A DNA stretch of 64,000 bases from Hydractinia symbiolongicarpus. Lineage: Eukaryota; Cnidaria; Hydrozoa; Anthoathecata; Hydractiniidae. The translations under genes and the position numbers were made by a program. Location of the stretch: contig NC_079879.1 of NCBI RefSeq assembly GCF_029227915.1, positions 28,030,501-28,094,500 on the forward strand, in the 5' to 3' direction. Shown here piece after piece: positions 1 to 14,555 of this stretch (positions are counted from its first letter, which is position 1; each line of letters begins with the position of its first letter). The notes beneath the pieces were generated by a model. That model was not told the origin of the DNA. It saw only the letters and a program-made list of their open reading frames with translations, and searched no databases.

Positions 1-3000
1 TCCATAGCGCCAAGTGTAATCACGGATTTCCAGCAGGTCAAACTAAGAAGAATGTTATTTCTTGGAGTCCAATTGTCTCATTTATCACATTTATAAGGTC
101 AAAGTCTAAAATCAGTTCAATTAAGGCCCACAGTCAATCGTTTCACTGTTAATAGCGATGCAACCTAGTAATATCAGAATCATATCGCTAAATGCATGTT
201 GGTACGAATGTGTGACGCAACCGTTGTAACTCAAACGGGCTGATACTGATAGAAAGTCAATGAAATGTAGTTTTTGAAACTGTCTCTATTTCTTCAGCGC
301 GCTAGCGATTAGGATTGGTCCCACAGTACAAAATGACTTATTTATCTACTTTTTTGAATAAAGCAATATCACAGCGTCCAGTATAATTGCTAAGTTACAG
401 CAATCATTTCATATTAAGAAGAACGTTACTTCTTTGAGTCCAGTTGTCTAATTATAACATTTAAAAGGTCAAAGTCTAAAATCAGTTCAATTAAGTCCCA
501 CAGACAATTGTTTCACACTTAAAAGCGACGCAACCTACTAATATCAGAAACATATCGCTAAATGCATGTTGGTACGAATATGTGACGCAATCGTTGTAAT
601 TTATCCGGACTGATACCGATAGAAAATCAATGAATTTTAGTTTTTGAAACTGTCTCTATTTCTTCAGCGCGCGGTAGCTGTTAGGATTGGACCCACAGTA
701 CAAAATGACTTATTTATCTACTTTTTTGAATAAAGCAATACCACAGCGTCCAGTATAATTGCTGAGTTAAAGCAATCATTTCATATTAAGAAGAACGTTA
801 CTTCTTGGAGTCCAGTTGCCTCATTATAACATTTAAAAGGTCAAAGTCTAAAATCAGTTCAATTAAGTCCCACAGACAGTTGTTTCACATTTTAAAGCGA
901 CGCAACCTAGTAATATCAGAAAAATATCGCTAAATGCGTGTTGGTACGAATATGTGACGCAACCGTTGTAACTCGAACGAGCTGATTCCGTTAGAAAGTC
1001 AATGAAACATAGTTTTTGAAACTGTCTCTATTTTGTGAGCGCGTGTTAACGGCTAGGATTGGTCCCACAATAAAAAATGAGTTTCCTATCTACATTTTTA
1101 AATAACGCGCTACCACAGCAACCAGTTTAATCGCTGAGTTCCAACCATCATGTCAAACTTAGAAAAATGTTATTTCTTGGTGTCCAATTGTCTCTTTTAT
1201 CACATTTATAAGGTCAGAGTCAAAAATCAGTTCAGTCCCACAGTCAATCGTTTCACTGTTAAAAGCGTAAAACCTAGTAATATCAGAAAATTATCGCTAA
1301 ATCCATGTTGGTACGAATATGTGACGCAACCGTCGTAACTCACACGGACTGATACCGTGAGAAAGTCAATTAAATGTATTTTTTGAAACTGTCTCTATTT
1401 TTGGAGCGCGTGTTAACGGCTAGGATTGGCCCCACAGCAAAAAATGAATTTTTTATCTACATTTTCAAATAAAGCGCTACCAGAGTGCCCAGTGTAACCG
1501 CTTAGTTCCAGCAATCATGTCAAATTAAGAAGAATGTTATTTTTTGGAGTCCAATTGTCTCATTTATCACATTTATAAGGTCAAAGTCTAAAATCATTTC
1601 AATTAAGTCCCACAGTCAATTGTTTCACAGTTAAAAGCGACGCAACCTAGTAATATCAGAATCATATCATTAAACAGATGTTGGTACGAATATGTGACGC
1701 AATCGTTGTAATTCATACGGACTGATACCGTTAGAAAGTCAATGAAATATAGTTTTTGAAACTGTCTCTATTTTCTTCAGCGTGCTAACGGCAAGGATTG
1801 GTCCCACAGTAAAAAATGTTTTTTTTATTTACACTTTTGAATAAAGCGCTACCACAGCTCCCAGTTTAATCACTGAGTTCCAGCAATCATGTCAAACTAA
1901 GAAAAATGTTTTTTCTTGGAGTCCAATTGTCTCATTTATCACATTTATAAGGTCAAAGTCTAAAATCAGGTCAATTAAGTCCCACAGTCATATGTTTCAC
2001 AGTTAAAAGCGACGGAACCTAATAATATCAGAAACATATCGCTAAACAGATGTTGGTACGAATATGGGACGCAATCTTTGTAATTCTACGGACTGATACC
2101 GTTAGAAAGTCAATGGAATATAGTTTTTGAAACTGTGTCTAGTTCTTGAGCGCGTGCTAACGGCTAGGATTGGTCCCACAGTAAAAAATGAATTTTTTAT
2201 CTACATTTTTAAATAAAGCGCTACCACACCTCCCTGTGTAATCGCTGAGTTCCAGCAATCTTGTCAAACTAGGAAAAATGTTATTTCCTGGAGTCCAATT
2301 GTCTCTTTTATCACATTTATGAGGTCAAAGTCCAAAATCAGTTCAATAAAGTCCCACAGTCAATCGTTTCACTGTTAAAAGCGATGAAACCTAATAATAT
2401 CAGAAAAATATCGCTAAATGCATGTTGGTACGAATATGTGACGCAATCGATGTAATTTATACGGACTGATACAGTTAGAATGTCAATGAAATATAGTTGT
2501 TGAAACTGTCGCTATTTTTTGAGCCCGTGCTAACGGCTACGGTTGGTCCCACAGTAAAAAATGACTTTTTTATCTAAATATTTAAATGAAGCGCTACCAC
2601 AGCGCCCAGTGTAATCGCGGAATTCCAGCAATGTTGCCAAATTAAGAAGAATCGTATTTATTGGAGTCCAATTGTCTCATTTATCACATTTATAAGGTCA
2701 AAGTCTAAAATCATTTCAATTAAGGCCCACAGTCAATCGTTTCACTGTTAATAGCGATGGAACCTAGTAATATCAGAATCATATCGCTAAATGCATGTTG
2801 GTACGAATGTGTGACGCAACCGTTGTAACTCAAACGGGCTGATACCGATAGAAAGTCAATGAAATGTAGTTTTTGAAACTGTCTCTATTTCTTCAGCGCG
2901 CTAGCGGTTAGGATTGGTCCCACAGTACAAAATGACTTATTTATCTACTTTTTTGAATAAAGCAATACCACAGCATCCAGTATAATTGCTGAGTTACAGC

Positions 3001-6000
3001 AACCATTTCATATTAAGAAGAACGTTACTTCTTTGAGTCCAGTTGTCTAATTATAACACTTAAAAGGTCAAAGTCTAAAATCAGGTCAATTAAGTCCCAC
3101 AGTCATATGTTTCACTGTTAAAAGCGACGGAACCTAATAATATTAGAAACATATCGCTAAACAGATGTTGGTACGAATATGTGACGCAATCTTTGTAATT
3201 CTACGGACTGATACCGTTAGAAAGTCAATGAAATATAGTTTTTGAAACTGTCTCTATTTCTTGAGCGCGTGCTAACAGCTAGCATTGGTCCCACAATAAA
3301 AAATTAATTTTTTATCTACATTTTTTAATAAAGCGCTACCACAGTTCCCAGTGTAATCGCTGAGTTCAAGAAATCATGTGAAACTAAAAAGAATGTTATT
3401 TCTTGGTGTTCAATTGTCTCATTTATGACATTTATCAGGCAAAAACCCAAAGCAGGTCAATTAAGTCCCACAGTCAATCATTTTACTGTTAAAAGCGATG
3501 AAACCTAGTAATATCAGAAAAATATCGCTAAATGCATGTTGGTACGAATATGTGACGCAACCGTCGTAACTCACACGGACTGATACCGTTAGAAAGTCAA
3601 TTAAATGTAGTTTTTGAAACTGTCTCTATTTCTTTGGTGCGTGCTAACGGCTAGGATTGGTCCCACAGTAAGAAATGAATTTTTTATCTACATTTTCAAA
3701 TAAAGCGCTACCAGAGCGCCCAGTGTAATCGCTTAGTTCCAGCAATCATGTCAAATTAAGAAGAATGTTCTTTTTTGGAGTCCAATTGTCTCATTTATCA
3801 CATTTATAAGGTCAAAGTCCAAAATCAGTTCAATTAAGTCCCACAGTCAATTGTTTCACAGTTAAAAGCGACGCAACCTAGTAATATCAGAATCATATCG
3901 CTAAACAGATGTTGCTACGAATATGTGACGCAATCGTTGTAATTCATACGGACTGATACCGTTAGAAAGTCAATGAAATTTAGTTTTTGAAACTGTCTCT
4001 ATTTTCTTCAGCGTGCTAACGGCAAGGATTGGTCCCACAGTACAAAATTTTTTTTTATTTACATTTTTGAATAAAGCGCTACCACAGCTCCCAGTTTAAT
4101 CACTGAGTTCCAGCAATCATGTCAAACTAAGAAAAATGTTATTTCTTGGAGTCCAATTGTCTCATTTATCACATTTATAAGGTCAAAGTCTAAAATCAGG
4201 TCAATTAAGTCCCACAGTCATATGTTTCACTGTTAAAAGCGACGGAACCTAATAATATTAGAAACATATCGCTAAACAGATGTTGGTACGAATATGTGAC
4301 GCAATCTTTGTAATTCTACGGACTGATACCGTTAGAAAGTCAATGAAATATAGTTTTTGAAACTGTCTCTATTTCTTGAGCGCGTGCTAACAGCTAGCAT
4401 TGGTCCCACAATAAAAAATTAATTTTTTATCTACATTTTTTAATAAAGCGCTACCACAGTTCCCAGTGTAATCGCTGAGTTCAAGAAATCATGTGAAACT
4501 AAAAAGAATGTTATTTCTTGGTGTTCAATTGTCTCATTTATGACATTTATAAGGTCAAAGTCAAAAATCAGTTCAATAAAGTCCTACAGTCAATCGTTTC
4601 ACTGTTAAAAGCGTAAAACCTAATAATATCAGAAAAATATCGCTAAATCCATGTTGGTACAAATATGTGACGCAACTGTCGTAACTCAAACGGACTGATA
4701 CCGTTAGAAAGTCAATGAAATTTAGTTTTTGAAACTGTCTCTATTTTCTTCAGCGTGCTAACGGCAAGGATTGGTCCCACAGTACAAAATTTTTTTTTAT
4801 TTACATTTTTGAATAAAGCGCTACCACAGCTCCCAGTTTAATCACTGAGTTCCAGCAATCATGTCAAACTAAGAAAAATGTTATTTCTTGGAGTCCAATT
4901 GTCTCATTTATCACATTTATAAGGTCAAAGTCTAAAATCAGGTCAATTAAGTCCCACAGTCATATGTTTCACTGTTAAAAGCGACGGAACCTAATAATAT
5001 TAGAAACATATCGCTAAACAGATGTTGGTACGAATATGTGACGCAATCTTTGTAATTCTACGGACTGATACCGTTAGAAAGTCAATGAAATATAGTTTTT
5101 GAAACTGTCTCTATTTCTTGAGCGCGTGCTAACAGCTAGGATTGGTCCCACAATAAAAAATTAATTTTTTATCTACATTTTTTAATAAAGCGCTACCACA
5201 GTTCCCAGTGTAATCGCTGAGTTCAAGAAATCATGTGAAACTAAAAAGAATGTTATTTCTTGGAGTTTATTTGTCTCATTTATTACATTTATCAGGCAAA
5301 AACCCAAAGCAGGTCAATTAAGTCCCACAGTCAATCATTTTACTGTTAAAAGCGATGAAACCTAGTAATATCAGAAAAATATCGCTAAATGCATGTTGGT
5401 ACGAATATGTGACGCAACCGTTGTAACTCACACGGACTGATACCGTTAGAAAGTCAATTAAATGTAGTTTTTGAAACTGTCTCTATTTCTTTGGCGCGTG
5501 CTAACGGCTAGGATTGGTCCCACAGTAAGAAATAAATTTTTTATCTACATTTTTAAATAAAGCGCTACCACAGCTCCCAGTGTAATCGCTGAGTTCCAGC
5601 AATCATGTCAAACTAAGAAAAATGTTATTTCTTGGAGTCCAATTGTCTCTTTTATCACATTTATAAGGTCAAAGTCAAAAATCAGTTCAATAAAGTCCTA
5701 CAGTCAATCGTTTCACTGTTAAAAGCGTAAAACCTAATAATATCAGAAAAATATCGCTAAATCCATGTTGGTACAAATATGTGACGCAACTGTCGTAACT
5801 CAAACGGACTGATACCGTTAGAAAGTCAATTAAATGTATTTTTTGAAACTGTCTCTATTTTTGGAGCGCGTGTTAACGGCTAGGATTGGCCCCACAGTAA
5901 AAAAATGAATTTTTTATCTACATTTTCAAATAAAGCGCTACCAGAGCGCCCAGTGTAATCGCTTAGTTCCAGCAATCATGTCAAATTAAGAAGAATGTTA

Positions 6001-6002
6001 TT
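1..6002 (+). repeat. Mixed monomer region with local 2- and 3-monomer duplications
   Basis: About 16 monomers occur here, with starts at 276, 646, 1018, 1385, 1758, 2129, 2502, 2875 and onward at about 370-373 bp spacing. Several families are intermixed without a long regular HOR. The GTCCCACAGTCATATG variant recurs at about 1981, 3096, 4211, 4953 and 6070, giving spacings of 1115, 1115, 742 and 1117 bp. These correspond to 3, 3, 2 and 3 monomers. Adjacent monomers differ at many sites, clearly more than in the right half of the window. There is no gene or non-satellite insert. Confidence 0.9.
3950..5263 (+). repeat. Two-monomer tandem duplication, 742 bp offset
   Basis: Sequence from about 3950 reappears from about 4692. 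Both copies share the uncommon GAAATTTAG before the monomer start and a long T run after ACAGTACAAAA. They also share the AAGAAATCATGTGAAAC block near 4485 and 5227. They differ at a C/G change (AGCTAGCATT at about 4391, AGCTAGGATT at about 5133). They part at about 5264, where one copy reads GGAGTTTA and the other GGTGTTCA. Most shared variants are absent from neighbouring monomers, so the copying was local and fairly recent. The left join falls within the otherwise common GACTGATACCG segment. Confidence 0.8.
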
Positions 6003-8260
6003 TCTTGAAGTCCAATTGTCTCATTTATCACATTTATAAGGTCAAAGTCTAAAATCAGGTCAATTAAGTCCCACAGTCATATGTTTCACTGTTAAAAGCG
6101 ACGGAACCTAATAATATTAGAAACATATCGCTAAACAGATGTTGGTACGAATATGTGATGCAATCTTTGTAATTCTACGGACTGATACCGTTAGAAAGTC
6201 AATGAAATATAGTTTTTGAAACTGTCTCTATTTCTTGAGCGCGTGCTAACAGCTAGGATTGGTCCCACAATAAAAAATTAATTTTTTATCTACATTTTTT
6301 AATAAAGCGCTACCACAGTTCCCAGTGTAATCGCTGAGTTCAAGAAATCATGTGAAACTAAAAAGAATGTTATTTCTTGGAGTTCAATTGTCTCATTTAT
6401 GACATTTATCAGGCAAAAACCCAAAGCAGGTCAATTAAGTCCCACAGTCAATCATTTTACTGTTAAAAGCGATGAAACCTAGTAATATCAGAAACATATC
6501 GCTAAATGCATGTTGGTACGAAAATGTGACACAATCGATGTAATTTATACGGACTGATACCGTTAGAATCTCAATGAAATATAGTTTTTGAAACTGTGTC
6601 TATTTTTTGAGCGCGTGCTAACGGCTACGGTTGCTCCCACAGATAAAAATGATTTATTTATCTAAATATTTAAATGAAGCGCTACCACAGCGCCCAGTGT
6701 AATCGTTAAATTCCAGCAATGTTGCCAAATTAAGAAGAATCGTATTTATTGGAGTCCAATTGTCTCATTTATCACATTTATAAGGTCAAAGTCTAAAATC
6801 AGTTCAATTAAGGCCCACAGTCAATCGTTTCACTGTTAATAGCGATGCAACCTAGTAATATCAGAATCATATCGCTAAATGCATGTTGGTACGAATGTGT
6901 GACGCAACCGTTGTAACTCAAACGGGCTGATACCGATAGAAAGTCAATGAAATGTAGTTTTTGAAACTGTCTCTATTTCTTCAGCGCGCTAGCGTTTAGG
7001 ATTGGTCCCACAGTACAAAATGACTTATTTATCTACTTTTTTGAATAAAGCAACACCACAGCGTCCAGTATAATTGCTGAGTCACAGCAATCATTTCATA
7101 TTAAGAAGAACGTTACTTTGTTGAGTCCAGTTGTCTAATTATAACATTTAAAAGGTCAAAGTCTAAAATCAGTTCAATTAAGTCCCACAGACAATTGTTT
7201 CACATTTAAAAGCGACGCAACCTAGTAATATCAGAAACATGTCGCTAAATAGATGTTGGTACGACTATGTGACGCAATCGTTGTAGTTAATCCGGACTGA
7301 TACCGTTAGAAAGTCAATGAAATATAGTTTTTGAAACTGTCTCTATTTCTTTGGCGTGTGCTAACGGCTAGGATTGGTCCCACAGTAAAAAATGACATAT
7401 TTATCTAAATATTTAAATGAAGCGCTACCACAGCGCCCAGTGTAATCGCTGAATTCCAGCAATCTTGCCAAATTAAAAGGAATTTTATTTCTTGGAGTCC
7501 AATTGTCTCATTTATCACATTTATAAGGTCAAAGTCTAAAATCAGTTCAATTAAGACCCACAGTCAATCGTTTCACTGTTAATAGCGATGCAACCTAGTA
7601 ATATCAGAATCATATCGCTAAATGCATGTTGGTACGAATATGCGACGCAATCGTTGTAATTTATCCGGACTGATACCGATAGAAAATCAATGAAATGTAG
7701 TTCTTGAAACTGTCTCTATTTCTTCAGCGCGCGGTAGAGGTTAGGATTGGACCCACAGTACAAAATGACTTATTTATCTACTTTTTTGAATAAAGCAATA
7801 CCACAGCGTCCAGTATAATTGCTGAGTTACAGCAATCATTTCATATTAAGAAGAACGTTACTTCTTTGAGTCCAATTGTCTCTTTTATAACATTTATAAG
7901 GTCAAAGTCCAAAATCAGTTCAATTAAGTCCCACAGTCAATGGTTTCACTGTTAAAAGCGATGCAACCTAGTAATATCAGAAACATATCGCTAAATAGAT
8001 GTTGGTACGAATATGTGACGCAATCGTTGTAGTTTATCCGGACTGATACCGTTAGAAAGTCAATGAAATATAGTTTTTGAAACTTTCTCTATTTCTTTGG
8101 CGTGTGCTAACGGCTAGGATTGGTCACACAGTAAAAAGTGACTTATTTATCTACATTTTTAAATAAAGCGCTACCAGAGCGCCCAGTGTAATTGCTTAGT
8201 TCCAGCAATCATGTCAAATTAAGAAGAATGTTATTTTTTGGAGTCCAATTGTCTCATTAT
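6003..8260 (+). repeat. Left-region HOR, copy 1 (4088 bp offset to copy 2)
   Basis: This stretch of about six monomers matches about 10091-12347 at a constant offset of 4088 bp (11 monomers). Diagnostic pairs are GTGACACAATCG at 6526 and 10614, GGCCCACAGTC at 6812 and 10900, and GACATATTTATC at 7394 and 11482. A shared CTTTCTC variant follows the monomer landmark at 8079 and 12167. The copies part near 8260 and 12347. There one has CATTATCACCTTTATAAGG and the other switches to the ATTAATAAGGTCACAG family. Identity is high but clearly below 100 percent. Confidence 0.8.
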
Positions 8261-10090
8261 CACCTTTATAAGGTCAAAGTCTAAAATCAGTTCAATTAAG
8301 TCCCACAGTCAATTGTTTCACAGTTAAAAGCGACGCAACCTAGTAATATCAGAATCACATCGCTAAACAGATGTTGGTACGAATATGTGACGCAATCTTT
8401 GTAATTCATACGGACTGATACCGTTAGAAAGTCAATGAAATATAGTTTTTGAAACTGTCTCTATTTTCTTCAGAGTGCTAACGGCAAGGATTGGTCCCAC
8501 AGTAAAAAATGTTTTTTTTATTTACATTTTTGAATATAGCGCTACCACAGCTCCCAGTTTAATCAGCGAGTTCCAGCAATCATGTCAAACTAAGAAAAAT
8601 GTTATTTCTTGAAGTCCAATTGTCTCATTTATCACATTTATAAGGTCAAAGTCTAAAATCAGGTCAATTAAGTCCCACAGTCATATGTTTCACTGTTAAA
8701 AGCGACGGAACCTAATAATATTAGAAACATATCGCTAAACAGATGTTGGTACGAATATGTGACGCAATCTTTGTAATTCTACGGACTGATACCGTTAGAA
8801 AGTCAATGAAATATAGTTTTTGAAACTGTCTCTATTTTTTGAGCTCGTGCTAACGGCTACGGTTGCTCCCACAGTTAAAAGTGATTTATTTATCTAAATA
8901 TTTAAATGAAGCGCTACCACAGCGCCCAGTGTAATCGTTAAATTCCAGCAATGTTGCCAAATTAAGAAGAATCGTATTTATTGGAGTCCAATTGTCTCAT
9001 TTATCACATTTATAAGGTCAAAGTCTAAAATCAGTTCAATTAAGGCCCACAGTCAATCGTTTCACTGTTAATAGCGATGCAACCTAGTAATATCAGAATC
9101 ATATCGCTAAATGCATGTTGGTACGAATGTGTGACGCAACCGTTGTAACTCAAACGGGCTGATACCGATAGAAATTCAATGAAATGTAGTTTTTGAAACT
9201 GTCTCTATTTCTTCAGCGCGCTAGCGTTTAGGATTGGTCCCACAGTACAAAATGACTTATTTATCTACTTTTTTGAATAAAGCAATACCACAGCGTCCAG
9301 TATAATTGCTGAGTTACAGCAATCATTTCATATTAAGAAGAACGTTACTTCTTTGAGTCCAGTTGTCTAATTATAACATTTAAAAGGTCAAAGTCTAAAA
9401 TCAGTTCAATTAAGTCCCACAGACAATTGTTTCACATTTAAAAGCGATGCAACCTAGTAATATCAGAAACATGTCGCTAAATAGATGTTGGTACGACTAT
9501 GTGACGCAATCGTTGTAGTTAATCCGGACTGATACCGTTAGAAAGTCAATGAAATATAGTTTTTGAAACTGTCTCTATTTCTTTGGCGTGTGCTAACGGC
9601 TAGGATTGGTCCCACAGTAAAAAATGACTTATTTTCTACATTTTTAAATAAAGCGCTACCAGAGCGCCCAGTGTAATTGCTTAGTTCCAGCAATCATGTC
9701 AAATTAAGAAGAATGTTATTTTTTGGAGTCCAATTGTCTCATTATCACATTTATAAGGTCAAAGTCTAAAATCAGTTCAATTAAGTCCCACAGTCAATTG
9801 TTTCACAGTTAAAAGCGACGCAACCTAGTAATATCAGAATCATATCGCTAAACAGATGTTGGTACGAATATGTGACGCAATCGTTGTAATTCATACGGAC
9901 TGATACCGTTAGAAAGTCAATGAAATATAGTTTTTGAAACTGTCTCTATTTTCTTCAGCGTGCTAACGGCAAGGATTGGTCCCACAGTAAAAAATGTTTT
10001 TTTATTTACATTTTTGAATATAGTGCTACCACAGCTCCCAGTTTAATCACTGAGTTCCAGCAATCATGTCAAACTAAGAAAAATGTTATT
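8261..10090 (+). repeat. Satellite segment linking HOR copies
   Basis: About five monomers, with starts at 8451, 8822, 9195, 9565 and 9936. The part around 8980-9600 repeats the 6748-7370 stretch at an offset of 2232 bp (6 monomers) and reappears near 10836-11460 at 1856 bp (5 monomers). A shared GATAGAAATTCAATG variant occurs at about 9170, 11030, 15490 and 16605. It marks descent of this monomer type through several copying events. Nothing other than satellite is present. Confidence 0.8.
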
Positions 10091-12347
10091 TCTTGAAGTC
10101 CAATTGTCTCATTTATCACATTTATAAGGTCAAAGTCTAAAATCAGGTCAATTAAGTCCCACAGTCATATGTTTCACTGTTAAAAGCGACGGAACCTAAT
10201 AATATTAGAAACATATCGCTAAACAGATGTTGGTACGAATATGTGACGCAATCTTTGTAATTCTACGGACTGATACCGTTAGAAAGTCAATGAAATATAG
10301 TTTTTGAAACTGTCTCTATTTCTTGAGCGCGTGCTAACAGCTAGGATTGGTCCCACAATAAAAAATTAATTTTTTATCTACATTTTTTAATAAAGCGCTA
10401 CCACAGTTCCCAGTGTAATCGCTGAGTTCAAGAAATCATGTGACACTAAAAAGAATGTTATTTCTTGGAGTTCAATTGTCTCATTTATGACATTTATCAG
10501 GCAAAAACCCAAAGCAGGTCAATTAAGTCCCACAGTCAATCATTTTACTGTTAAAAGCGATGAAACCTAGTAATATCAGAAACATATAGCTAAATGCATG
10601 TTGGTACGAATATGTGACACAATCGATGTAATTTATACGGACTGATACCGTTAGAATCTCAATGAAATATAGTTTTTGAAACTGTGTCTATTTTTTGAGC
10701 TCGTGCTAACGGCTACGGTTGCTCCCACAGTTAAAAATGATTTATTTATCTAAATATTTAAATGAAGCGCTACCACAGCGCCCAGTGTAATCGTTAAATT
10801 CCAGCAATGTTGCCAAATTAAGAAGAATCGTATTTATTGGAGTCCAATTGTCTCATTTATCACATTTATAAGGTCAAAGTCTAAAATCAGTTCAATTAAG
10901 GCCCACAGTCAATCGTTTCACTGTTAATAGCGATGCAACCTAGTAATATCAGAATCATATCGCTAAATGCATGTTGGTACGAATGTGTGACGCAACCGTT
11001 GTAACTCAAACGGGCTGATACCGATAGAAATTCAATGAAATGTAGTTTTTGAAACTGTCTCTATTTCTTCAGCGCGCTAGGGTTTAGGATTGGTCCCACA
11101 GTACAAAATGACTTATTTATCTACTTTTTTGAATAAAGCAATACCACAGCGTCCAGTATAATTGCTGAGTTACAGCAATCATTTCATATTAAGAAGAACG
11201 TTACTTCTTTGAGTCCAGTTGTCTAATTATAACATTTAAAAGGTCAAAGTCTAAAATCAGTTCAATTAAGTCCCACAGACAATTGTTTCACATTTAAAAG
11301 CGACGCAACCTAGTAATATCAGAAACATGTCGCTAAATAGATGTTGGTACGACTATGTGACGCAATCGTTGTAGTTAATCCGGACTGATACCGTTAGAAA
11401 GTCAATGAAATATAGTTTTTGAAACTGTCTCTATTTCTTTGGCGTGTGCTAACGGCTAGGATTGGTCCCACAGTAAAAAATGACATATTTATCTCAATAT
11501 TTAAATGAAGCGCTACCACAGCGCCCAGTGTAATCGCTGAATTCCAGCAATCTTGCCAAATTAAAAGGAATTTTATTTCTTGGAGTCCAATTGTCTCATT
11601 TATCACATTTATAAGGTCAAAGTCTAAAATCAGTTCAATTAAGACCCACAGTCAATCGTTTCACTGTTAATAGCGATGCAACCTAGTAATATCAGAATCA
11701 TATCGCTAAATGCATGTTGGTACGAATATGCGACGCAATCGTTGTAATTTATCCGGACTGATACCGATAGAAAATCAATGAAATGTAGTTTTTGAAACTG
11801 TCTCTATTTCTTCAGCGCGCGGTAGCGGTTAGGATTGGACCCACAGTACAAAACGACTTATTTATCTACTTTTTTGAATAAAGCAATACCACAGCGTCCA
11901 GTATAATTGCTGAGTTACAGCAATCATTTCATATTAAGAAGAACGTTACTTCTTTGAGTCCAATTGTCTCTTTTATAACATTTATAAGGTCAAAGTCCAA
12001 AATCAGTTCAATTAAGTCCCACAGTCAATGGTTTCACTGTTAAAAGCGATGCAACCTAGTAATATCAGAAACATATCGCTAAATAGATGTTGGTACGAAT
12101 ATGTGACGCAATCGTTGTAGTTTATCCGCACTGATACCGTTAGAAAGTCAATGAAATATAGTTTTTAAAACTTTCTCTATTTCTTTGGCGTGTGCTAACG
12201 GCTAGGATTGGTCCCACAGTAAAAAGTGACTTATTTATCTACATTTTTAAATAAAGCGCTACCAGAGCGCCCAGTGTAATTGCTTAGTTCCAGCAATCAT
12301 GTCAAATTAAGAAGAATGTTATTTTTTGGAGTCCAATTGTCTCATTA
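10091..12347 (+). repeat. Left-region HOR, copy 2
   Basis: This copy matches copy 1 at a 4088 bp offset, and its first two thirds match copy 3 at about 4464 bp (12 monomers). Evidence for the second match is CTTGAAGTCC at about 10092 and 14556, and GTGACACAATCG at 10614 and 15079. A monomer with few minus-strand stops also occurs at 11394 and 15857. The extra monomer in the second interval means the HOR was 11 units long in one round and 12 in the next. A 70-codon open frame on the minus strand (11394-11606) recurs with one residue changed at 15857-16069. I regard it as a chance frame in a repeat. Confidence 0.8.
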
Positions 12348-14555
12348 TAACATTAATAAGGTCACAGTCCAAAATCAGTTCAATAAAGTCCTACAGTCAA
12401 TTGTTTCACTGTTAAAAGCGATGAAACCTAGTAATGTCAGAAAAATATCGCTAAATGCATGTCGGTACGAATATGTGACGCAACCGTTGTAACTCAAACG
12501 GGCTGATACCGTTAAAAAGTCAATGCAATATAGTTTTTGAAACTGTCTCTATTTCTTTAGCGCCTGCTAACGGCTAGGATTGGTCCCACAGTAAAAAATG
12601 ACTTATTTATCTAATTATTTAAATGAAGCGCTACCACAGCGGCCAGTGTAGTCGCAGAATTCCAGCAATCTTGCCAAATTAAGAAGAATGTTATTTTTTG
12701 GAGTCCAATTGTCTCATTTATCACATTTATAAGGTCAAAGTCCAAAATCAGTTCAATTAAGTCCCACAGTCAATTGTTTCACTGTTAAAAGCGACGCAAC
12801 CTAGTAATATCAGAATCCTATCGCTAAACAGATGTTGGTACGAATATGTGACGCAATCGTTGTAATTCATATGGACTGATACCGTTAGAAAGTCAATGAA
12901 ATATAGTTTTTGAAATTGTCTCTATTTTCTTCAGCGTGCTAACGGCAAGGATTGGTCCCACAGTAAAAAATGTGTTTTTTATTTACATTTTTGAATAAAG
13001 CGCTACCACAGCTCCCAGTTTAATCACTGAGTTCCAGCAATCATGTCAAACTAAGAAAAATGTTATTTCTTGGAGTCCAATTGTCTCATTTATCACATTT
13101 ATAAGGTCAAAGTCTAAAATCAGGTCAATTAAGTCCCACAGTCATATGTTTCACTGTTAAAAGCGACGGAACCTAATAATATTAGAAACATATTGCTAAA
13201 CAGATGTTGGTACGAATATGTGACGCAATCTTTGTAATTCTACGGACTGTGCCGTTACAAAGTCAATGAAATATAGTTTTTGAAACTGTCTCTATTTCTT
13301 GAGCGCGTGCTAACAGCTAGGATTTGTCCCACAATAAAAAATTAATTTTTTATCTATATTTTTTAATAAAGCGCTACCACAGTTCCCAGTGTAATCGCTG
13401 AGTTCAAGAAATCATGTGAAACTAAAAAGAATGTTATTTCTTGGAGTTCAATTGTCTCATTTATGACATTTATCAGGCAAAAACCCAAAGCAGGTCATTT
13501 AAGTCCCACAGTCAATCATTTTACTGTTAAAAGCGATGAAACCTAGCAATATCAGAAAAATATCGCTAAATGCATGTTGGTACGAATATGTGACGCAACC
13601 GTCGTAACTCACACGGACTGATACCGTTAGAAAGTCAATTAAATGTAGTTTTTGAAACTGTCTCTATTTCTTTGGCGCGTGCTAACGGCTAGGATTGGTC
13701 CCACAGTAAGAAATGATTTTTTTATCTACATTTTTAAATAAAGGGCTACCACAGCTCCCAGTGTAATCGCTGAGTTCCAGCAATCATGTCAAACTAAGAA
13801 AAATGTTATTTCTTGGAGTCCAATTGTCTCTTTTATCACATTTATAAGGTCAAAGTCAAAAATCAGTTCAATAAAGTCCTACAGTCAATCGTTTCACTGT
13901 TAAAAGCGTAAAACCTAATAATATCAGAAAAATATCGCTAAATCCATGTTGGTACGAATATGTGAGGCAACTGTCGTAACTCAAACGGACTGATACCGTT
14001 AGAAAGTCAATTAAATGTATTTTTTGAAACTGTTTCTATTTTTGAAGCGCGTGTTAACGGCTAGGATTGGCCCCACAGTAAAAAATGAATTTTTTATCTA
14101 CATTTTCAAATAAAGCGCTACCAGAGCGCCCAGTGTAATCGCTTAGTTCCAGCAATCATGTCAAATTAAGAAGAATGTTATTTTTTGGAGTCCAATTGTC
14201 TCATTTATCACATTTATAAGGTCAAAGTCTAAAATCAGTTAAATTAAGTCCCACAGTCAATTGTTTCACAGTTAAAAGCGACGCAACCTAGTAATATCAG
14301 AATCATATCGCTAAACAGATGTTGGTACGAATATGTGACGCAATCGTTGTAATTCATACGGACTGATACCGTTAGAAAGTCAATGAAATATAGTTTTTGA
14401 AACTGTCTCTATTTTCTTCAGCGTACTAACGGCAAGCATTGGTCCCACAGTAAAAAATGTTTTTTTTATTTACATTTTTGAATATAGCGCTACCACAGCT
14501 CCCAGTTTAATCACTGAGTTCCAGCAATCATGTCAAACTAAGAAAAATGTTATTT
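12348..14555 (+). repeat. Satellite segment linking HOR copies
   Basis: About six monomers of the left-region families. It begins with the ATTAATAAGGTCACAG family, which recurs near 17185, 17930, 20530, 24625, 28345 and 32815. The monomer ending near 13262 carries the GGACTGTGCCGTTACAAAG signature that otherwise belongs to family Q, tens of kilobases away. The remainder (13.4-14.5 kb) repeats the CATTTATCAGGCAAAAACCC and GTCATATG variants seen in the first 6 kb. No non-satellite sequence is present. Confidence 0.8.
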
